Of a stretch of 20,475 nucleotides of DNA, positions 6,079 to 14,360 are shown piece by piece. The position numbers and the translations under genes are program-made. The notes below the pieces were generated by a model. That model searched no databases. It saw only the letters and a program-made list of their open reading frames with translations, and was not told where the DNA came from. Position 1 is the stretch's first letter, and every line of letters begins with the position of its first letter. This DNA is from an uncultured Planctomycetales bacterium (GTDB taxonomy: Bacteria; Planctomycetota; Planctomycetia; Pirellulales; Thermoguttaceae): contig CALARR010000299.1 in NCBI GenBank assembly GCA_937889015.1, forward strand, positions 1-20,475. Reading direction: 5' to 3'.

Positions 6079-7548
6079 ATGCAGCAACGCAACGACGATC
6101 TGTCCCGCCGCAACTTCATCCAGGGCACGGCGGCGGCGGGTGTGGCCGCCACCGTCATCGGTGCGCCGGCCCCTAGCCGAGCCTACGGCGCCAACGAGCG
6201 GATCCGCATCGGCTTCATCGGCCCCGGCGGCCGCGGCTTCGGCTCGCATGTCAAGACCCTCTGCAAACTCCGCGAAGCCGGCGTGAATGTCGATCTGACC
6301 GCCGTCTCCGACGTCTACTCCGTGCAGCAGGACAAGGTCGTCGAGCACATCCTCAAGAGCACCGGCCTCCAGGCCAAGCGCTACGAGAACTACGAGGACC
6401 TGCTGGCCGACAAGAACGTCGACGCGGTGTGCATCGCCACGCCCGACCACTGGCACGCCAAGCAGACCATCGACGCCATGAAGGCCGGCAAGCATGTGTA
6501 CTGCGAAAAGCCCATGACCCACACCATCGACGAGGCCTTGAACGTCGTGGCCACGTGGAAGGCCACGGGCAAGGTGATGCAGGTCGGCGTGCAGTCGACC
6601 AGCCTGCCCGTGTGGGACAAGTGCCGCGAACTGATCCAGGAAGGCCTGATCGGCAAGTTGCTGCAGTTCCAGACCGAGTACAACCGCAACTCGAACATCG
6701 GCCAGTGGCGCTACTACAAGCTCACCAAGGAAATGACGCCCAAGACGGTCAACTGGCGCCGCTGGCTGGGCGTGGAATACGGCCTGGCCCCCGAGATGCC
6801 CTTCGATCGCGCCGTCTACATCCAGTGGCGCTGCTACTGGCCCTTTGGCTCGGGCATGTACACCGACCTGTTCGTGCACCGCACCACGGGCATGCTCAAG
6901 GCCACCGGCCTGCGTTTCCCGGGCCGGGTGGTGGGCGCCGGCGGCATCTTCTTCGAGTACGACACGCGCGACGTGCCCGACGTGGCCACCGTCGTGGCCG
7001 ACTTCAACGAGGGCTGCCAATTGCTGGTCACCTCGACGATGTGCAATGCCGAGACGCCGATTCCGCAGGTGATCCGCGGCCACTTCGGCTCGCTGGTCTT
7101 CCCCGACAAGAAGGACAAGTTCCCCGGCGTGGATTTCGTGCCCGAACGGCCGCAGATCACCGGCGACAGCAAGCTTCTGGCCCAGCGCTTCGAACTGCCC
7201 GACATCGGCAACCAGGACGAGGCCCACTTCCGCAACTTCGTGGAGTCCATCCAGGCCAACAAGCCGGAGATGGTCAACAACCCGCCCGACCTCGGCGCCG
7301 CCGCCATCGTGATCGTGAACCTGGGCGCCCAGAGCTACCGCGAGGGCAAGGCCTTCCACTTCAAGGACAACAAGGTCTGCCTGGCCGACGCCAGTTGGGC
7401 CCAGCAGTGGGAGCAGATGTCCAAGGCGCGTTCCAAGCCGCGGCACATCCCCGGCTGGAAGGCCGGCGACAAGGGCAGCCTGCTGCAGCCGCCCGAATAC
7501 ATGAACCTGGCCGGTCCCTGGATCGACGGCAAGGATCCGGCTCCGTAA
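6079..7548 (+). CDS. Tat-exported Gfo/Idh/MocA family oxidoreductase
   Basis: The protein has 489 residues. The N-terminus has a twin-arginine motif SRRNFIQG (residues 9-16), a hydrophobic Ala/Gly/Val segment and a likely cleavage site near residue 37, so it is exported folded through the Tat system. The NAD(P)-binding Rossmann motif GFIGPGGRG follows at residues 45-53. The family signature EKP (143-145, in VYCEKPMTH) provides the lysine that contacts cofactor and substrate, and a C-terminal alpha/beta domain includes MYTDLFVHRTTGML. Such proteins oxidise, reduce or hydrolyse sugars and inositols using tightly bound nucleotide; planctomycetes carry many exported copies. AAGAGGA lies just upstream of the ATG. 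A strong hairpin follows the stop. The substrate is unknown; its place beside glycan-degrading enzymes suggests a sugar or glycoside. The family call is secure. Confidence 0.93.
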   Translation: MQQRNDDLSRRNFIQGTAAAGVAATVIGAPAPSRAYGANERIRIGFIGPGGRGFGSHVKTLCKLREAGVNVDLTAVSDVYSVQQDKVVEHILKSTGLQAKRYENYEDLLADKNVDAVCIATPDHWHAKQTIDAMKAGKHVYCEKPMTHTIDEALNVVATWKATGKVMQVGVQSTSLPVWDKCRELIQEGLIGKLLQFQTEYNRNSNIGQWRYYKLTKEMTPKTVNWRRWLGVEYGLAPEMPFDRAVYIQWRCYWPFGSGMYTDLFVHRTTGMLKATGLRFPGRVVGAGGIFFEYDTRDVPDVATVVADFNEGCQLLVTSTMCNAETPIPQVIRGHFGSLVFPDKKDKFPGVDFVPERPQITGDSKLLAQRFELPDIGNQDEAHFRNFVESIQANKPEMVNNPPDLGAAAIVIVNLGAQSYREGKAFHFKDNKVCLADASWAQQWEQMSKARSKPRHIPGWKAGDKGSLLQPPEYMNLAGPWIDGKDPAP

Positions 7549-7568
7549 GGTCTGTAGCGAAAGCCGCT

Positions 7569-7602
7569 CCGCTCCTCTCCCGCACCGCCGGGAGAGGAGC
7601 GG
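7569..7602 (+). terminator. Strong GC-rich hairpin after oxidoreductase
   Basis: CCGCTCCTCTCCC (7569-7581) and GGGAGAGGAGCGG (7590-7602) are perfect 13-bp inverted arms with an 8-base loop, starting 20 bp after the stop codon. There is no T-run directly after it, so it is not a classic intrinsic terminator. It could stop transcription with Rho or protect the 3' end of the mRNA. Confidence 0.65.
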
Positions 7603-7628
7603 CCGGCGATTTGCCGAAACGGGCTGTA

Positions 7629-7740
7629 AAAAGGAGAAAGGGGGAAGGGGAAAAAGGGCAAAAGAAGATCAGCGGCTGCGAGTCGCATCGATTCTTCCTC
7701 TGTCTCCTTTCCCGTCTTCCCCCTTTGCCCTTTTTCCTTA
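7629..7740. repeat. Long polypurine/polypyrimidine inverted repeat
   Basis: A purine-only-like tract (about 7629-7668) is followed after a short spacer by a pyrimidine-rich tract (about 7689-7739). The core arms GGAAAAAGGGCAAA (7649-7662) and TTTGCCCTTTTTCC (7724-7737) are perfectly complementary over 14 bp, and the outer and inner parts pair less well. The RNA could fold into a long stem ending in a T-rich stretch, which would give bidirectional termination. The strand asymmetry could also allow triplex (H-DNA). No gene lies in the 7549-7821 gap. Confidence 0.6.
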
Positions 7741-7821
7741 TTACACTGAACCGTTCTCACACTGCGCTCTCTTCGGCCGGACGGCCATGAATGCGCAGTT
7801 CTGTCTGGAAGGACGTCTGGA

Positions 7822-9999
7822 ATGGCCCGGGCCGCAGTTCGTGCGTTGGCGTTTGGAATCTTGGCACTTCTTGCGTTGTGCGTGGGCCATGCGTTGGCCG
7901 GCGAGTTGCGCATCGATTCGAAAGCGCCTGCCTCGCTTCCGGCCGGGATCAAGGTGCATCCGAGTGTGAAGGCCACGGCCGAGGGCTGGGCCTTTTCCGA
8001 GGGCGGACTCACGGTGCCCATGGCCGCCACGCCGCTGACGGCCGCTCGGGGCCAGGTCGACATGACCTGCCAGGCGCCGGCCGACTGGCCGGCGGCCAGC
8101 GACCGCATGCTGTTCCACACGGCCTCGCAGTCGCATGTGCACGCCACGCTCTTCTTCCGCGACGGCGTGCTGACGGCCGTCTACAAGGGGGGCAAGGACC
8201 ACTTCTCCTCGATCTCCTGCCGCGAAGTGCGCGCCTGGGCCCCCGGTTCCTGGCACCGCGTACAGTTCGGCTGGCAGGCCCAGGGCGACGAGGTCGAGTT
8301 CCAGCTTGTGGTCGACGGCCAGCAGATCGGCATGGCCAACGGCCGGCTGATGGAGCCCTGGCCGACGGCGTTGGAGATCGGGACCCGAAATCAGTCGTCG
8401 GCCTGGCAGGGCCTGGTCCGCGACATCGTGCTCTCCGACCGGGTGCTGGTGCCGCCGGCCCTGACGCCGGGCGAGCGCACGATCGACGTGCAGGCCGACC
8501 GCCCGATCGGCCCCTGCTACCGCTTCTGGACCGTGGCCAACTGCAACAAGCCCAGCGTCTTCCTCGATCCCCAGTACGCGCACGCCCTGCGCAAGCGGCA
8601 ACCGTTCATCCGCCAGATCAACGCCGTGTACCTGCTGGGCGGGCGCTATCCGGACAAAGACGTCTGGTTCCAGGGCGTTTCGGCCGACGGCCGCGTTCAG
8701 GCCGACTTCTCGGGCCTGGTGACCGAGTTGCGGAACATGCTCGACGCGGATCTTGTGCCCTGGATCGTGCTGGACAACACGCCCTACGCGATGAGCAACC
8801 CACCGCAGGAAAACACCTACGGCAACACGGCCCCGCCCGACGACGAACGCGTCTGGGCCCAGTACGTCGAAGCCGCCGTGCGCGCCATGGTCGAGGCCTT
8901 TGGCCGCCAGCGCGTGGCCGGCTGGTGGTTCCGCGTCGGGACCGAGCCTGATCTGAGTCCCGGCCATTGGGCCGGCACCCAAGAGCAATACCTGGCCCAC
9001 TACGACCATACCGTGGCGGCCGTCGCGCGCGTGCTGCCGGAAGCCAAGATCGGGCCGGGCAACATCCTGAACCCGGCCGGCGGCGAGTTCGGTACCACCA
9101 CGCGCCGCCAATGGGGCCTGGACATCATCGACCATGCCGCCGCCGGCACCAACACCGTCACCGGCCAGAGCGGCACGCGCATGGACTGGTTCTCCTTCTC
9201 CTGGTACGGGCGCGTGGGGCAACCCCTCAGCGTGTTCGATTCGGCCGTCACGGCGATCCGCCAACGGATGGCCCCCTACGCGCAGTTTCGCGACACTCCC
9301 CTGGTCGTCGGCGAGTTCGCCGTGCTGCACGATGAGAGTGGCCACCGGCTGTGGGGCGGCGACACGACCGAATGGGGCGCCAGCTTCTACGCCGCCCTGG
9401 CCGACCGCGTCTACCGCCATCGCATCCAGCAGGTCTACGAGTGGTCGCAAAGCACCATGGGGCTACTGCATCCTCGGGCCCAGGTCATCGCTCAGCTCGA
9501 ACGCATGGCCGACGGCCAGCGCGTGGCCGTCGCCGTTCAAGCCGCATCGGAGGCCGACTGCGCGGCCATCGCCTGCCGCAAGGGGGACGATCTGTTCGTG
9601 CTGGTTTACAACCACCGGCATCAGCGGCGTCCCAAGGTGCCGGAGAAGGTCCACCTGGTGCTCCATGATGCGCGCATGCGGCCCGGCACAGCGTGGCAGG
9701 CCACCGAGACCCGCATCGACGCCCAGCACGGCACCTGGGCCCACGCCTTTGCGGCCGACTGCGCGGCGGCCGGGATCAAGCCCCTGCCCGGCGCGGGCCG
9801 GTACGAAGGCAGCCTCGAGTTGTCGCTGGGCAAGCCGGGCGTGGCCCTGTTTCGCAAGAACCTGGAGCGCTACGCCCGGCTGGCCGTCTTGACCGACGAA
9901 CCGCAGCGCGTGAAGATCGACGCCGGCCAGTGCCGGCTGGATTTCGACATGGAAGGCCACAGCGTGCGCCTCTTGAAATTCACTCCTCACGCCCGCTAG
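7822..9999 (+). CDS. Secreted GH39-like glycoside hydrolase with N-terminal lectin-like domain
   Basis: The protein has 725 residues. Residues 1-26 are a signal peptide ending in HALAG, so it is exported. Residues about 30-225 look like a concanavalin/LamG-type beta-sandwich (for example SWHRVQFGW and a VVDGQQIG strand), likely for glycan binding. Residues about 230-560 form a clan-A TIM barrel. VGTEPDL places a candidate acid/base at Glu375, and LVVGEFAVLHDE places a candidate nucleophile at Glu498. The TEP context fits GH39-like beta-xylosidase/alpha-iduronidase relatives. A beta-sandwich tail follows. The family cleaves exo- or endo-linkages next to xylose, uronate or similar sugars; the substrate here is unknown. 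GGAAGGA sits 8 bp before the ATG. It leads a plus-strand run of glycan genes, 136 bp before the beta-helix gene. GH39 versus another clan-A family is not settled. Confidence 0.75.
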   Translation: MARAAVRALAFGILALLALCVGHALAGELRIDSKAPASLPAGIKVHPSVKATAEGWAFSEGGLTVPMAATPLTAARGQVDMTCQAPADWPAASDRMLFHTASQSHVHATLFFRDGVLTAVYKGGKDHFSSISCREVRAWAPGSWHRVQFGWQAQGDEVEFQLVVDGQQIGMANGRLMEPWPTALEIGTRNQSSAWQGLVRDIVLSDRVLVPPALTPGERTIDVQADRPIGPCYRFWTVANCNKPSVFLDPQYAHALRKRQPFIRQINAVYLLGGRYPDKDVWFQGVSADGRVQADFSGLVTELRNMLDADLVPWIVLDNTPYAMSNPPQENTYGNTAPPDDERVWAQYVEAAVRAMVEAFGRQRVAGWWFRVGTEPDLSPGHWAGTQEQYLAHYDHTVAAVARVLPEAKIGPGNILNPAGGEFGTTTRRQWGLDIIDHAAAGTNTVTGQSGTRMDWFSFSWYGRVGQPLSVFDSAVTAIRQRMAPYAQFRDTPLVVGEFAVLHDESGHRLWGGDTTEWGASFYAALADRVYRHRIQQVYEWSQSTMGLLHPRAQVIAQLERMADGQRVAVAVQAASEADCAAIACRKGDDLFVLVYNHRHQRRPKVPEKVHLVLHDARMRPGTAWQATETRIDAQHGTWAHAFAADCAAAGIKPLPGAGRYEGSLELSLGKPGVALFRKNLERYARLAVLTDEPQRVKIDAGQCRLDFDMEGHSVRLLKFTPHAR

Positions 10000-10008
10000 C
10001 GGCGCGAG

Positions 10009-10039
10009 GGATGTTGGATTGTGGATGGCGGATGTTGGA
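10009..10039. repeat. 10-bp direct repeat with 21-bp period
   Basis: GGATGTTGGA occurs at 10009-10018 and again at 10030-10039, with a related GTGGATGGC between them. The pair lies about 97 bp before the beta-helix gene. Two helical turns between copies would suit a DNA-binding protein, but G/T-rich repeats like this may also be simple low-complexity sequence. Confidence 0.35.
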
Positions 10040-10135
10040 CAGAGAAGAACGCAGGCCCGTATCCCCCGCCTGCCAGTTGGAGCTTCGGCCCTTTTTCGCC
10101 CCTGGTTTCCGTCGGTGCAACAGGAGTCCTCACCC

Positions 10136-12520
10136 ATGCAGCCCCGCCTGTCTTTCCTTCGTGCTGTAGTGCTGACCGTGGCCAGCGTCTCGACCCTGCC
10201 GGCAGCCACGTTCTATGTCGCCCCCAACGGCAAAGACACGCAACCCGGCAGCCAGCAACAACCGCTGGCCACGCTGCAGGCGGCCCTTGACGCGACGCGC
10301 AAAGCGCCCGAAGGACCGCACCGCGTCGTGCTCATGCCCGGCGAGTACTTTCTGGCCAAGACCATCGACCTGGACCATCGCGACAGCGGGCTGACGATCG
10401 AGGCCCAAGAGCCGGGCAAGGCCGTGCTCTACGGCGGCTCGCCCGTGACCGGCTGGCAGCGCGACGGCCAGCAGTTCTGGGCCGCGGCCCTGCCGGAGGT
10501 GAAGGCCGGCACGTGGGATTTTCGAGCCCTGGTGGTGAACGGCCGCCTGGCCGAGCGCGCCCGGTTCCCCGAAAAGGGCACGTTCCTCAACAAGTCCGAG
10601 TGGAAGGTGCCGTGGCTCACCTCCGTCGGCGGCGGCTGGGAGCGCAAGCCCACCCCGGAAGAGCTGAGCACGATGCCCTACGACCCGAAGGACCTTCCGG
10701 CCACGCTCGACCTGCGTAACGCCGAACTTCGCGTGTACCACATGTGGGACGAATCGCTGGTCGGCCTGGCGGCCAACGACGCCCAGCGCGGCGTGCTCAC
10801 GTTCTCGACGCCGGCCAAGTCGCCGCCGGGCGCGTTCCAGGTCAAAAAGTACGTGGTCTTCAACACGCGCGAGGGCATGGCTCATCCCGGCCAGTGGTAC
10901 CTGGACCGCACGGCCGGGCGCGTGGTCTATTGGCCCCTGCCGGGTGAGGACATGGCCCGGGCCAAGGTGATCGCCCCGCGCCTGGAGCGCATCCTGCGCG
11001 TGGGCACGAACAAGAAGCAGCCCGTCGAGAAGCTGACCGTGCGCGGCCTGACGCTGGCCGCGACCACCACGCCGCTGAAGTCGGGCGGATTCGGCGCCTA
11101 CGCCTTCGACGGCGCCCTGCGCATCGAGGCCTCGCGCCAGGCCGCCTTCGAGTCGCTGGAGATCTGCTGTGTGGGCGGGCAGGGCATCCTGGGCACCGGC
11201 GTGGCCCAAGGCCGGATCGTGGGCTGCCACATCCACCACACCGGCGCGTGCGCCATGAAGGTCGACGGAGGCGACACGCTGGTCGGCAACAACCACGTCC
11301 ACGACATCGGCGTCTATTACCCCAGCGCCATCGCCCTTTCGGTCTACTCGCGCGAAGCGAAGGGCATGCACGTCTTCCGCAACGAGGTCCACGACGCCCC
11401 GTACAGCGGCATCGTCGGCGGCGGCGGGCATCACGTCATCGAGCAGAACCTGATCTACCGCGTGATGCGCGAGATGCAGGACGGCGGGGCCATCTACGGC
11501 GGCATGCGCGACTGCATCCTGCGCGGCAACGTCGTCCGCGACGTGGTCAAGATGGGCGAAGGCTACGGCGTGTCCAGCTACTACCTCGACGAAGGCGCTC
11601 GCAACTGCGTTGTCGAGCGCAACGTCTCGGTCGGCGTCGAACGCCCGATCCACATGCACATCGCCCGGAACATCGCCATCCGCGACAACGTCTTCCTGTC
11701 CGACGGAAACCTGGCCTTGTCGTTCGCGCGTTCGTCGGGCTGCTCGTTCGAGCGCAACACGCTCTGCGCGCCGGGCAAGGTGACCCTGAATCCGTCGGTG
11801 GCCGTGACGCAGTGGAAGGACAACATCCTCTTCCACGACGCGGCCGGCAAGGGCGAAACGCCGCAGGCCTTCGCGATCGACGACGCGCGCCCGCCGGTCA
11901 CGCCGGTCGCACGCCGCACCAACGCCTTCCTGGCCGATCGGGCCAAGCAACCGCCCAAGCTGGATGGCGACATCGATTCCGACGAGTGGCCGGGCCGCAG
12001 CGTCGGGCTGGACCGCGCCCCGACGCGCGAGGCGGCCAGCGGGGCCCCGATCCTGGCGCGCGCCGCCTACGACGACCAGTTCCTGTACGTGGCCGTGAAC
12101 CTGGTCACGTTCGACATCACCCAGTTGCGCCCAGGCGCCGCTTGGGGCCAGGACGATGGGCTGGAGATCGCGCTGCGCGGCAAGACGCCCGACGGCCAGG
12201 AGGCCACATTCGTGGTCCGCGGCTTCGTCGGCGGGGCCGTGCAGAGCGCGACCGACGCCGGCGCGCCGGCCCAGGCCGCCGAATCGCTCGGCAAGTCGAT
12301 CCAGTTCTGCGGCAAGGTCTATGGCAAGGACCGGGGCGGATGGCGCGCCGAGTGCGCCATCCCCTGGGCCGCGATCGGCCTGAAGCCGGCCCCGGGCCTG
12401 AAGATCCCCTTCAACCTGTCGACCTACCGCAGCGAAGACCAGGTCTGGCGCTGCTGGGAAGGCACGCAGGCCGAGAGCTGGCGCGTGGACCAGGGGGGCA
12501 CCCTGCAATTGAACCGCTGA
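10136..12520 (+). CDS. Secreted right-handed parallel beta-helix protein with CBM9-like domain
   Basis: I choose the ATG at 10136 (794 residues) because it follows AGGAG by 9 bp and begins a signal peptide ending in STLPAA; an upstream in-frame ATG at 10019 would bury the signal. The mature start, TFYVAPNGKDTQPGS, and the PLATLQAALDATR segment are typical of parallel beta-helix carbohydrate-active proteins. Repeated coils with regular N, G and V/I positions run over about residues 300-560, including NNHVHDIG and RNEVHDAPYSG. From about residue 607 a new domain starts at KLDGDIDSDEW and includes YVAVNL and GQDDGLEIAL, as in CBM9/DOMON-like sugar-binding modules. Beta-helix enzymes include polysaccharide lyases and GH28/GH110-type hydrolases; no catalytic set is certain here. 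The PIG-L gene starts 23 bp downstream, so the two are probably co-transcribed. Confidence 0.8.
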   Translation: MQPRLSFLRAVVLTVASVSTLPAATFYVAPNGKDTQPGSQQQPLATLQAALDATRKAPEGPHRVVLMPGEYFLAKTIDLDHRDSGLTIEAQEPGKAVLYGGSPVTGWQRDGQQFWAAALPEVKAGTWDFRALVVNGRLAERARFPEKGTFLNKSEWKVPWLTSVGGGWERKPTPEELSTMPYDPKDLPATLDLRNAELRVYHMWDESLVGLAANDAQRGVLTFSTPAKSPPGAFQVKKYVVFNTREGMAHPGQWYLDRTAGRVVYWPLPGEDMARAKVIAPRLERILRVGTNKKQPVEKLTVRGLTLAATTTPLKSGGFGAYAFDGALRIEASRQAAFESLEICCVGGQGILGTGVAQGRIVGCHIHHTGACAMKVDGGDTLVGNNHVHDIGVYYPSAIALSVYSREAKGMHVFRNEVHDAPYSGIVGGGGHHVIEQNLIYRVMREMQDGGAIYGGMRDCILRGNVVRDVVKMGEGYGVSSYYLDEGARNCVVERNVSVGVERPIHMHIARNIAIRDNVFLSDGNLALSFARSSGCSFERNTLCAPGKVTLNPSVAVTQWKDNILFHDAAGKGETPQAFAIDDARPPVTPVARRTNAFLADRAKQPPKLDGDIDSDEWPGRSVGLDRAPTREAASGAPILARAAYDDQFLYVAVNLVTFDITQLRPGAAWGQDDGLEIALRGKTPDGQEATFVVRGFVGGAVQSATDAGAPAQAAESLGKSIQFCGKVYGKDRGGWRAECAIPWAAIGLKPAPGLKIPFNLSTYRSEDQVWRCWEGTQAESWRVDQGGTLQLNR

Positions 12521-12543
12521 GACCTTGTTTCAGGAGCCGCTTC

Positions 12544-13431
12544 ATGAAAGCCCTTGCCGTCGTGGCCCATTGCGATGATTTCGAGTTCACCGCCGGTGGC
12601 ACCTTCGCGCTCTGGCAGCGCAAGCTGGGCGACGAGTTCCGCGCGCGGCTGCTGGTGTGTACCGACGGCGCCGCCGGCCACCACTTTCGCACGCGGGAAG
12701 AAACCGCACGCATGCGCCTGGCCGAGCAACAGGCGGCGGCTCGCATCGGCGGGGTCGCGTTCCAGTTGCTGCAACTGCCCGACGGCCGGATCGGTCGCGA
12801 AGGAATGCTGCAGCAGGAACCCGGCTTCCTGGCCGCCCTCTGGAAGGCGATCCGGGACTTTGAGCCCGACTACCTCTTCTGCCCGCCATTGCCCCGCGAT
12901 CCGCTGGCCGGCGTGCACGTGGATCACATGGCCGTGGCCGAAGCCATCCGCCGCGTGGCCTACCTAATCAACGTGCCGCACGCCTTCACGCCCGAGTATC
13001 CGGCCAACGAGAGCCTGTCGCAGCCCTGCCAGGTGCCGGTGATCCTGAACCTCTACGACGGCTATCAGTTCGGCGCGAATGCCGGCGACCTGGCCATTGA
13101 CGTGGAGGAGGTTTTCCCTTTGATCTGTGAGGCCGGTTGGTGTCACCAGTCGCAGATCCGCGAGTGGCTGCCCTGGGTGGGGCGACACAATATGGACGTG
13201 CCCGCCACGCCCGAGGATTGGGCTCGAACACTGCGGGCCCGCTTTCGGCGCTGCAACGGCGAGATGGGCATTCACTCCGCGCACGCCTTCGACGTGTTCA
13301 ACGTCACCGCCTGGGGCGAGGTGCCCACGGTCGGACAACTGCTCAGCGACCTGCCCAACGTCTGCGTCGAGTCGTCGAACCTCAACGCGCTGCGCCGCCG
13401 CCTGGCCGCCTGGCGCGGAGAAACGGAGTGA
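12544..13431 (+). CDS. PIG-L family deacetylase
   Basis: The protein has 295 residues. It starts MKALAVVAHCDDFEF, the first strand of the Rossmann-like PIG-L (LmbE) fold with the zinc-binding H-x-D-D motif (His9, Asp11, Asp12). A second metal motif, HVDH (His125 and His128), is present. The family removes N-acetyl groups from GlcNAc-containing glycans or conjugates such as GlcNAc-PI, mycothiol or bacillithiol precursors. I see no signal peptide, so it is likely cytoplasmic and would act on imported or biosynthetic small molecules. AGGAG precedes the ATG by about 7 bp, and the gene follows the beta-helix gene by 23 bp, which indicates an operon. The same frame stays open far upstream (to 11248), but that part is antisense-like shadow of the beta-helix gene. 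Family confident; substrate unknown. Confidence 0.9.
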   Translation: MKALAVVAHCDDFEFTAGGTFALWQRKLGDEFRARLLVCTDGAAGHHFRTREETARMRLAEQQAAARIGGVAFQLLQLPDGRIGREGMLQQEPGFLAALWKAIRDFEPDYLFCPPLPRDPLAGVHVDHMAVAEAIRRVAYLINVPHAFTPEYPANESLSQPCQVPVILNLYDGYQFGANAGDLAIDVEEVFPLICEAGWCHQSQIREWLPWVGRHNMDVPATPEDWARTLRARFRRCNGEMGIHSAHAFDVFNVTAWGEVPTVGQLLSDLPNVCVESSNLNALRRRLAAWRGETE

Positions 13432-13533
13432 CGTGGAATCCCCTGGCAGAGAAAGACGATCACCAGAGACCTTGCCACGGATGAAACCGACAATCGTTAC
13501 AAAGGAAACACTCAGCAAAGGGGAGTGCCGACG

Positions 13534-13689
13534 ATGAGAGATTCGAAACCGGTGGCGGGCATCGTAGCAATCGTTCTGACTCTGATGATCTCGACTGCCA
13601 TGGCTCAAGGCCCGGGCGCCAAGCCCGACGCGGGCAACCCCGAAAGTTCGTTCACAGGTGTTGTGGTCAGCGTCAATCTGGCGCAATGA
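13534..13689 (+). CDS. Short secreted-protein 5' part, probably separated by frameshift
   Basis: A good ribosome-binding site (AAAGGGGAG, 13517-13525) precedes the ATG by 8 bp. The 51-residue product has a signal peptide of about 24 residues ending in STAMA, then SSFTGVVVSVNLAQ and a stop. The final segment looks like the first strand of a small beta-barrel that should continue into TVKG, and exactly that sequence is encoded in the next frame, which starts at the overlapping ATG (ATGA, 13686-13689). I therefore read this as the 5' part of one secreted-protein gene broken by a one-base shift. Translational coupling of two real genes through the ATGA overlap is possible but less likely, because the second product would lack a signal peptide. 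Confidence 0.55.
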   Translation: MRDSKPVAGIVAIVLTLMISTAMAQGPGAKPDAGNPESSFTGVVVSVNLAQ

Positions 13690-14264
13690 CCGTGAAGGGT
13701 GCCTTGGACTCGCCCGATCCGACGGCGGGCCAATCCGGCGGCAGTTCCAAGGGCACAACAAGCCCGCGCAGCGCGCCTTTTCTCATCAAGGGCGCGAAGA
13801 TCACGCGCGGTGGCTGGCGCCTCTGCGAGTGGAAGGACATCGAGAAGGGCGCAGCCGTCACCGTCACGTTCACGCCCCCCACACAACGCGGAGCCAGGTT
13901 CGTCGCCTCCCGGATCGATATCGCTGAGGATCTTTCGGCCGAAAGACGGCCGCTCCTCGGCGAGGTCGGCAAACTGCTCTTCGGCGACGACTTCTCACGC
14001 AGCGAGATGCCGCCGAAGTGGCGGTTGGGGAAAGGGTTCTGGGAGATCCGCGACGGGGTCGTCACGGCGGCGGAGAATCCGGCCGACCAGCCCGTCGCCT
14101 ATCTCAAGTCCGAGGGCGTCGACCACCCCACCAAGAATATGGTTGGCTTCACGATTGGCGGCAAATCCGCCCAACTGGATAACCTGCGCGTCTGGGCCGC
14201 AACCGCGCGCTCTGCCTGGAGCAAGGACCGCTCCGCGGTCCAGGCGGCGTTGCAGAAGCAATGA
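13686..14264 (+). CDS. Remainder of secreted-protein gene; two partial domains, probable internal deletion
   Basis: The 192-residue frame begins TVKGALDSPDP, which continues the beta-strand left open by the preceding short frame. Residues about 30-80 (FLIKGAKITRGGW, KGAAVTVTF, FVASRIDIA) fit a small beta-barrel domain of the kind seen in DUF5666-like secreted proteins. Residues about 97-140 (LLFGDDFSRSEMPPKW, EIRDGVVTAAEN) match the start of a DUF1080-like/concanavalin-fold domain. Near 14098-14110 the sequence jumps straight to what looks like that domain's end (MVGFTIGGKSAQLDNLRVW), so roughly 100 central residues appear missing. The gene is probably non-functional. It is the last plus-strand frame before the convergent isomerase gene, 133 bp away. 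Confidence 0.55.
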   Translation: MTVKGALDSPDPTAGQSGGSSKGTTSPRSAPFLIKGAKITRGGWRLCEWKDIEKGAAVTVTFTPPTQRGARFVASRIDIAEDLSAERRPLLGEVGKLLFGDDFSRSEMPPKWRLGKGFWEIRDGVVTAAENPADQPVAYLKSEGVDHPTKNMVGFTIGGKSAQLDNLRVWAATARSAWSKDRSAVQAALQKQ

Positions 14265-14360
14265 GACGGCGATCGGGGCGCGGGCGGTGATGGAGGCAAA
14301 AACTGCCAGGCGACACACAAACGTGCCGCAACTCATGCGGGATCGCTGAAGACGCTATCC

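Noticed and set aside
5623..7446. 607-codon minus-strand frame opposite the oxidoreductase
   Set aside because: It has repetitive Val/Ala/Gly/His composition and no motifs; the plus strand carries Tat, Rossmann and EKP motifs.
7741..9450. 569-codon minus-strand frame opposite the first GH39-like gene
   Set aside because: The composition is typical of antisense shadows, and the plus-strand gene has a signal peptide and catalytic motifs.
10130..12508. 792-codon minus-strand frame opposite the beta-helix gene
   Set aside because: It is a long shadow rich in Asp, Val, Ala and Gly with no recognisable domain. The plus strand has the signal peptide, beta-helix coils and CBM9-like domain.
11248..12543. 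Upstream in-frame extension of the PIG-L gene
   Set aside because: The extension overlaps the beta-helix gene, is Arg-rich and non-domain-like, and the ATG at 12544 has a strong ribosome-binding site and starts the expected first strand of the fold.
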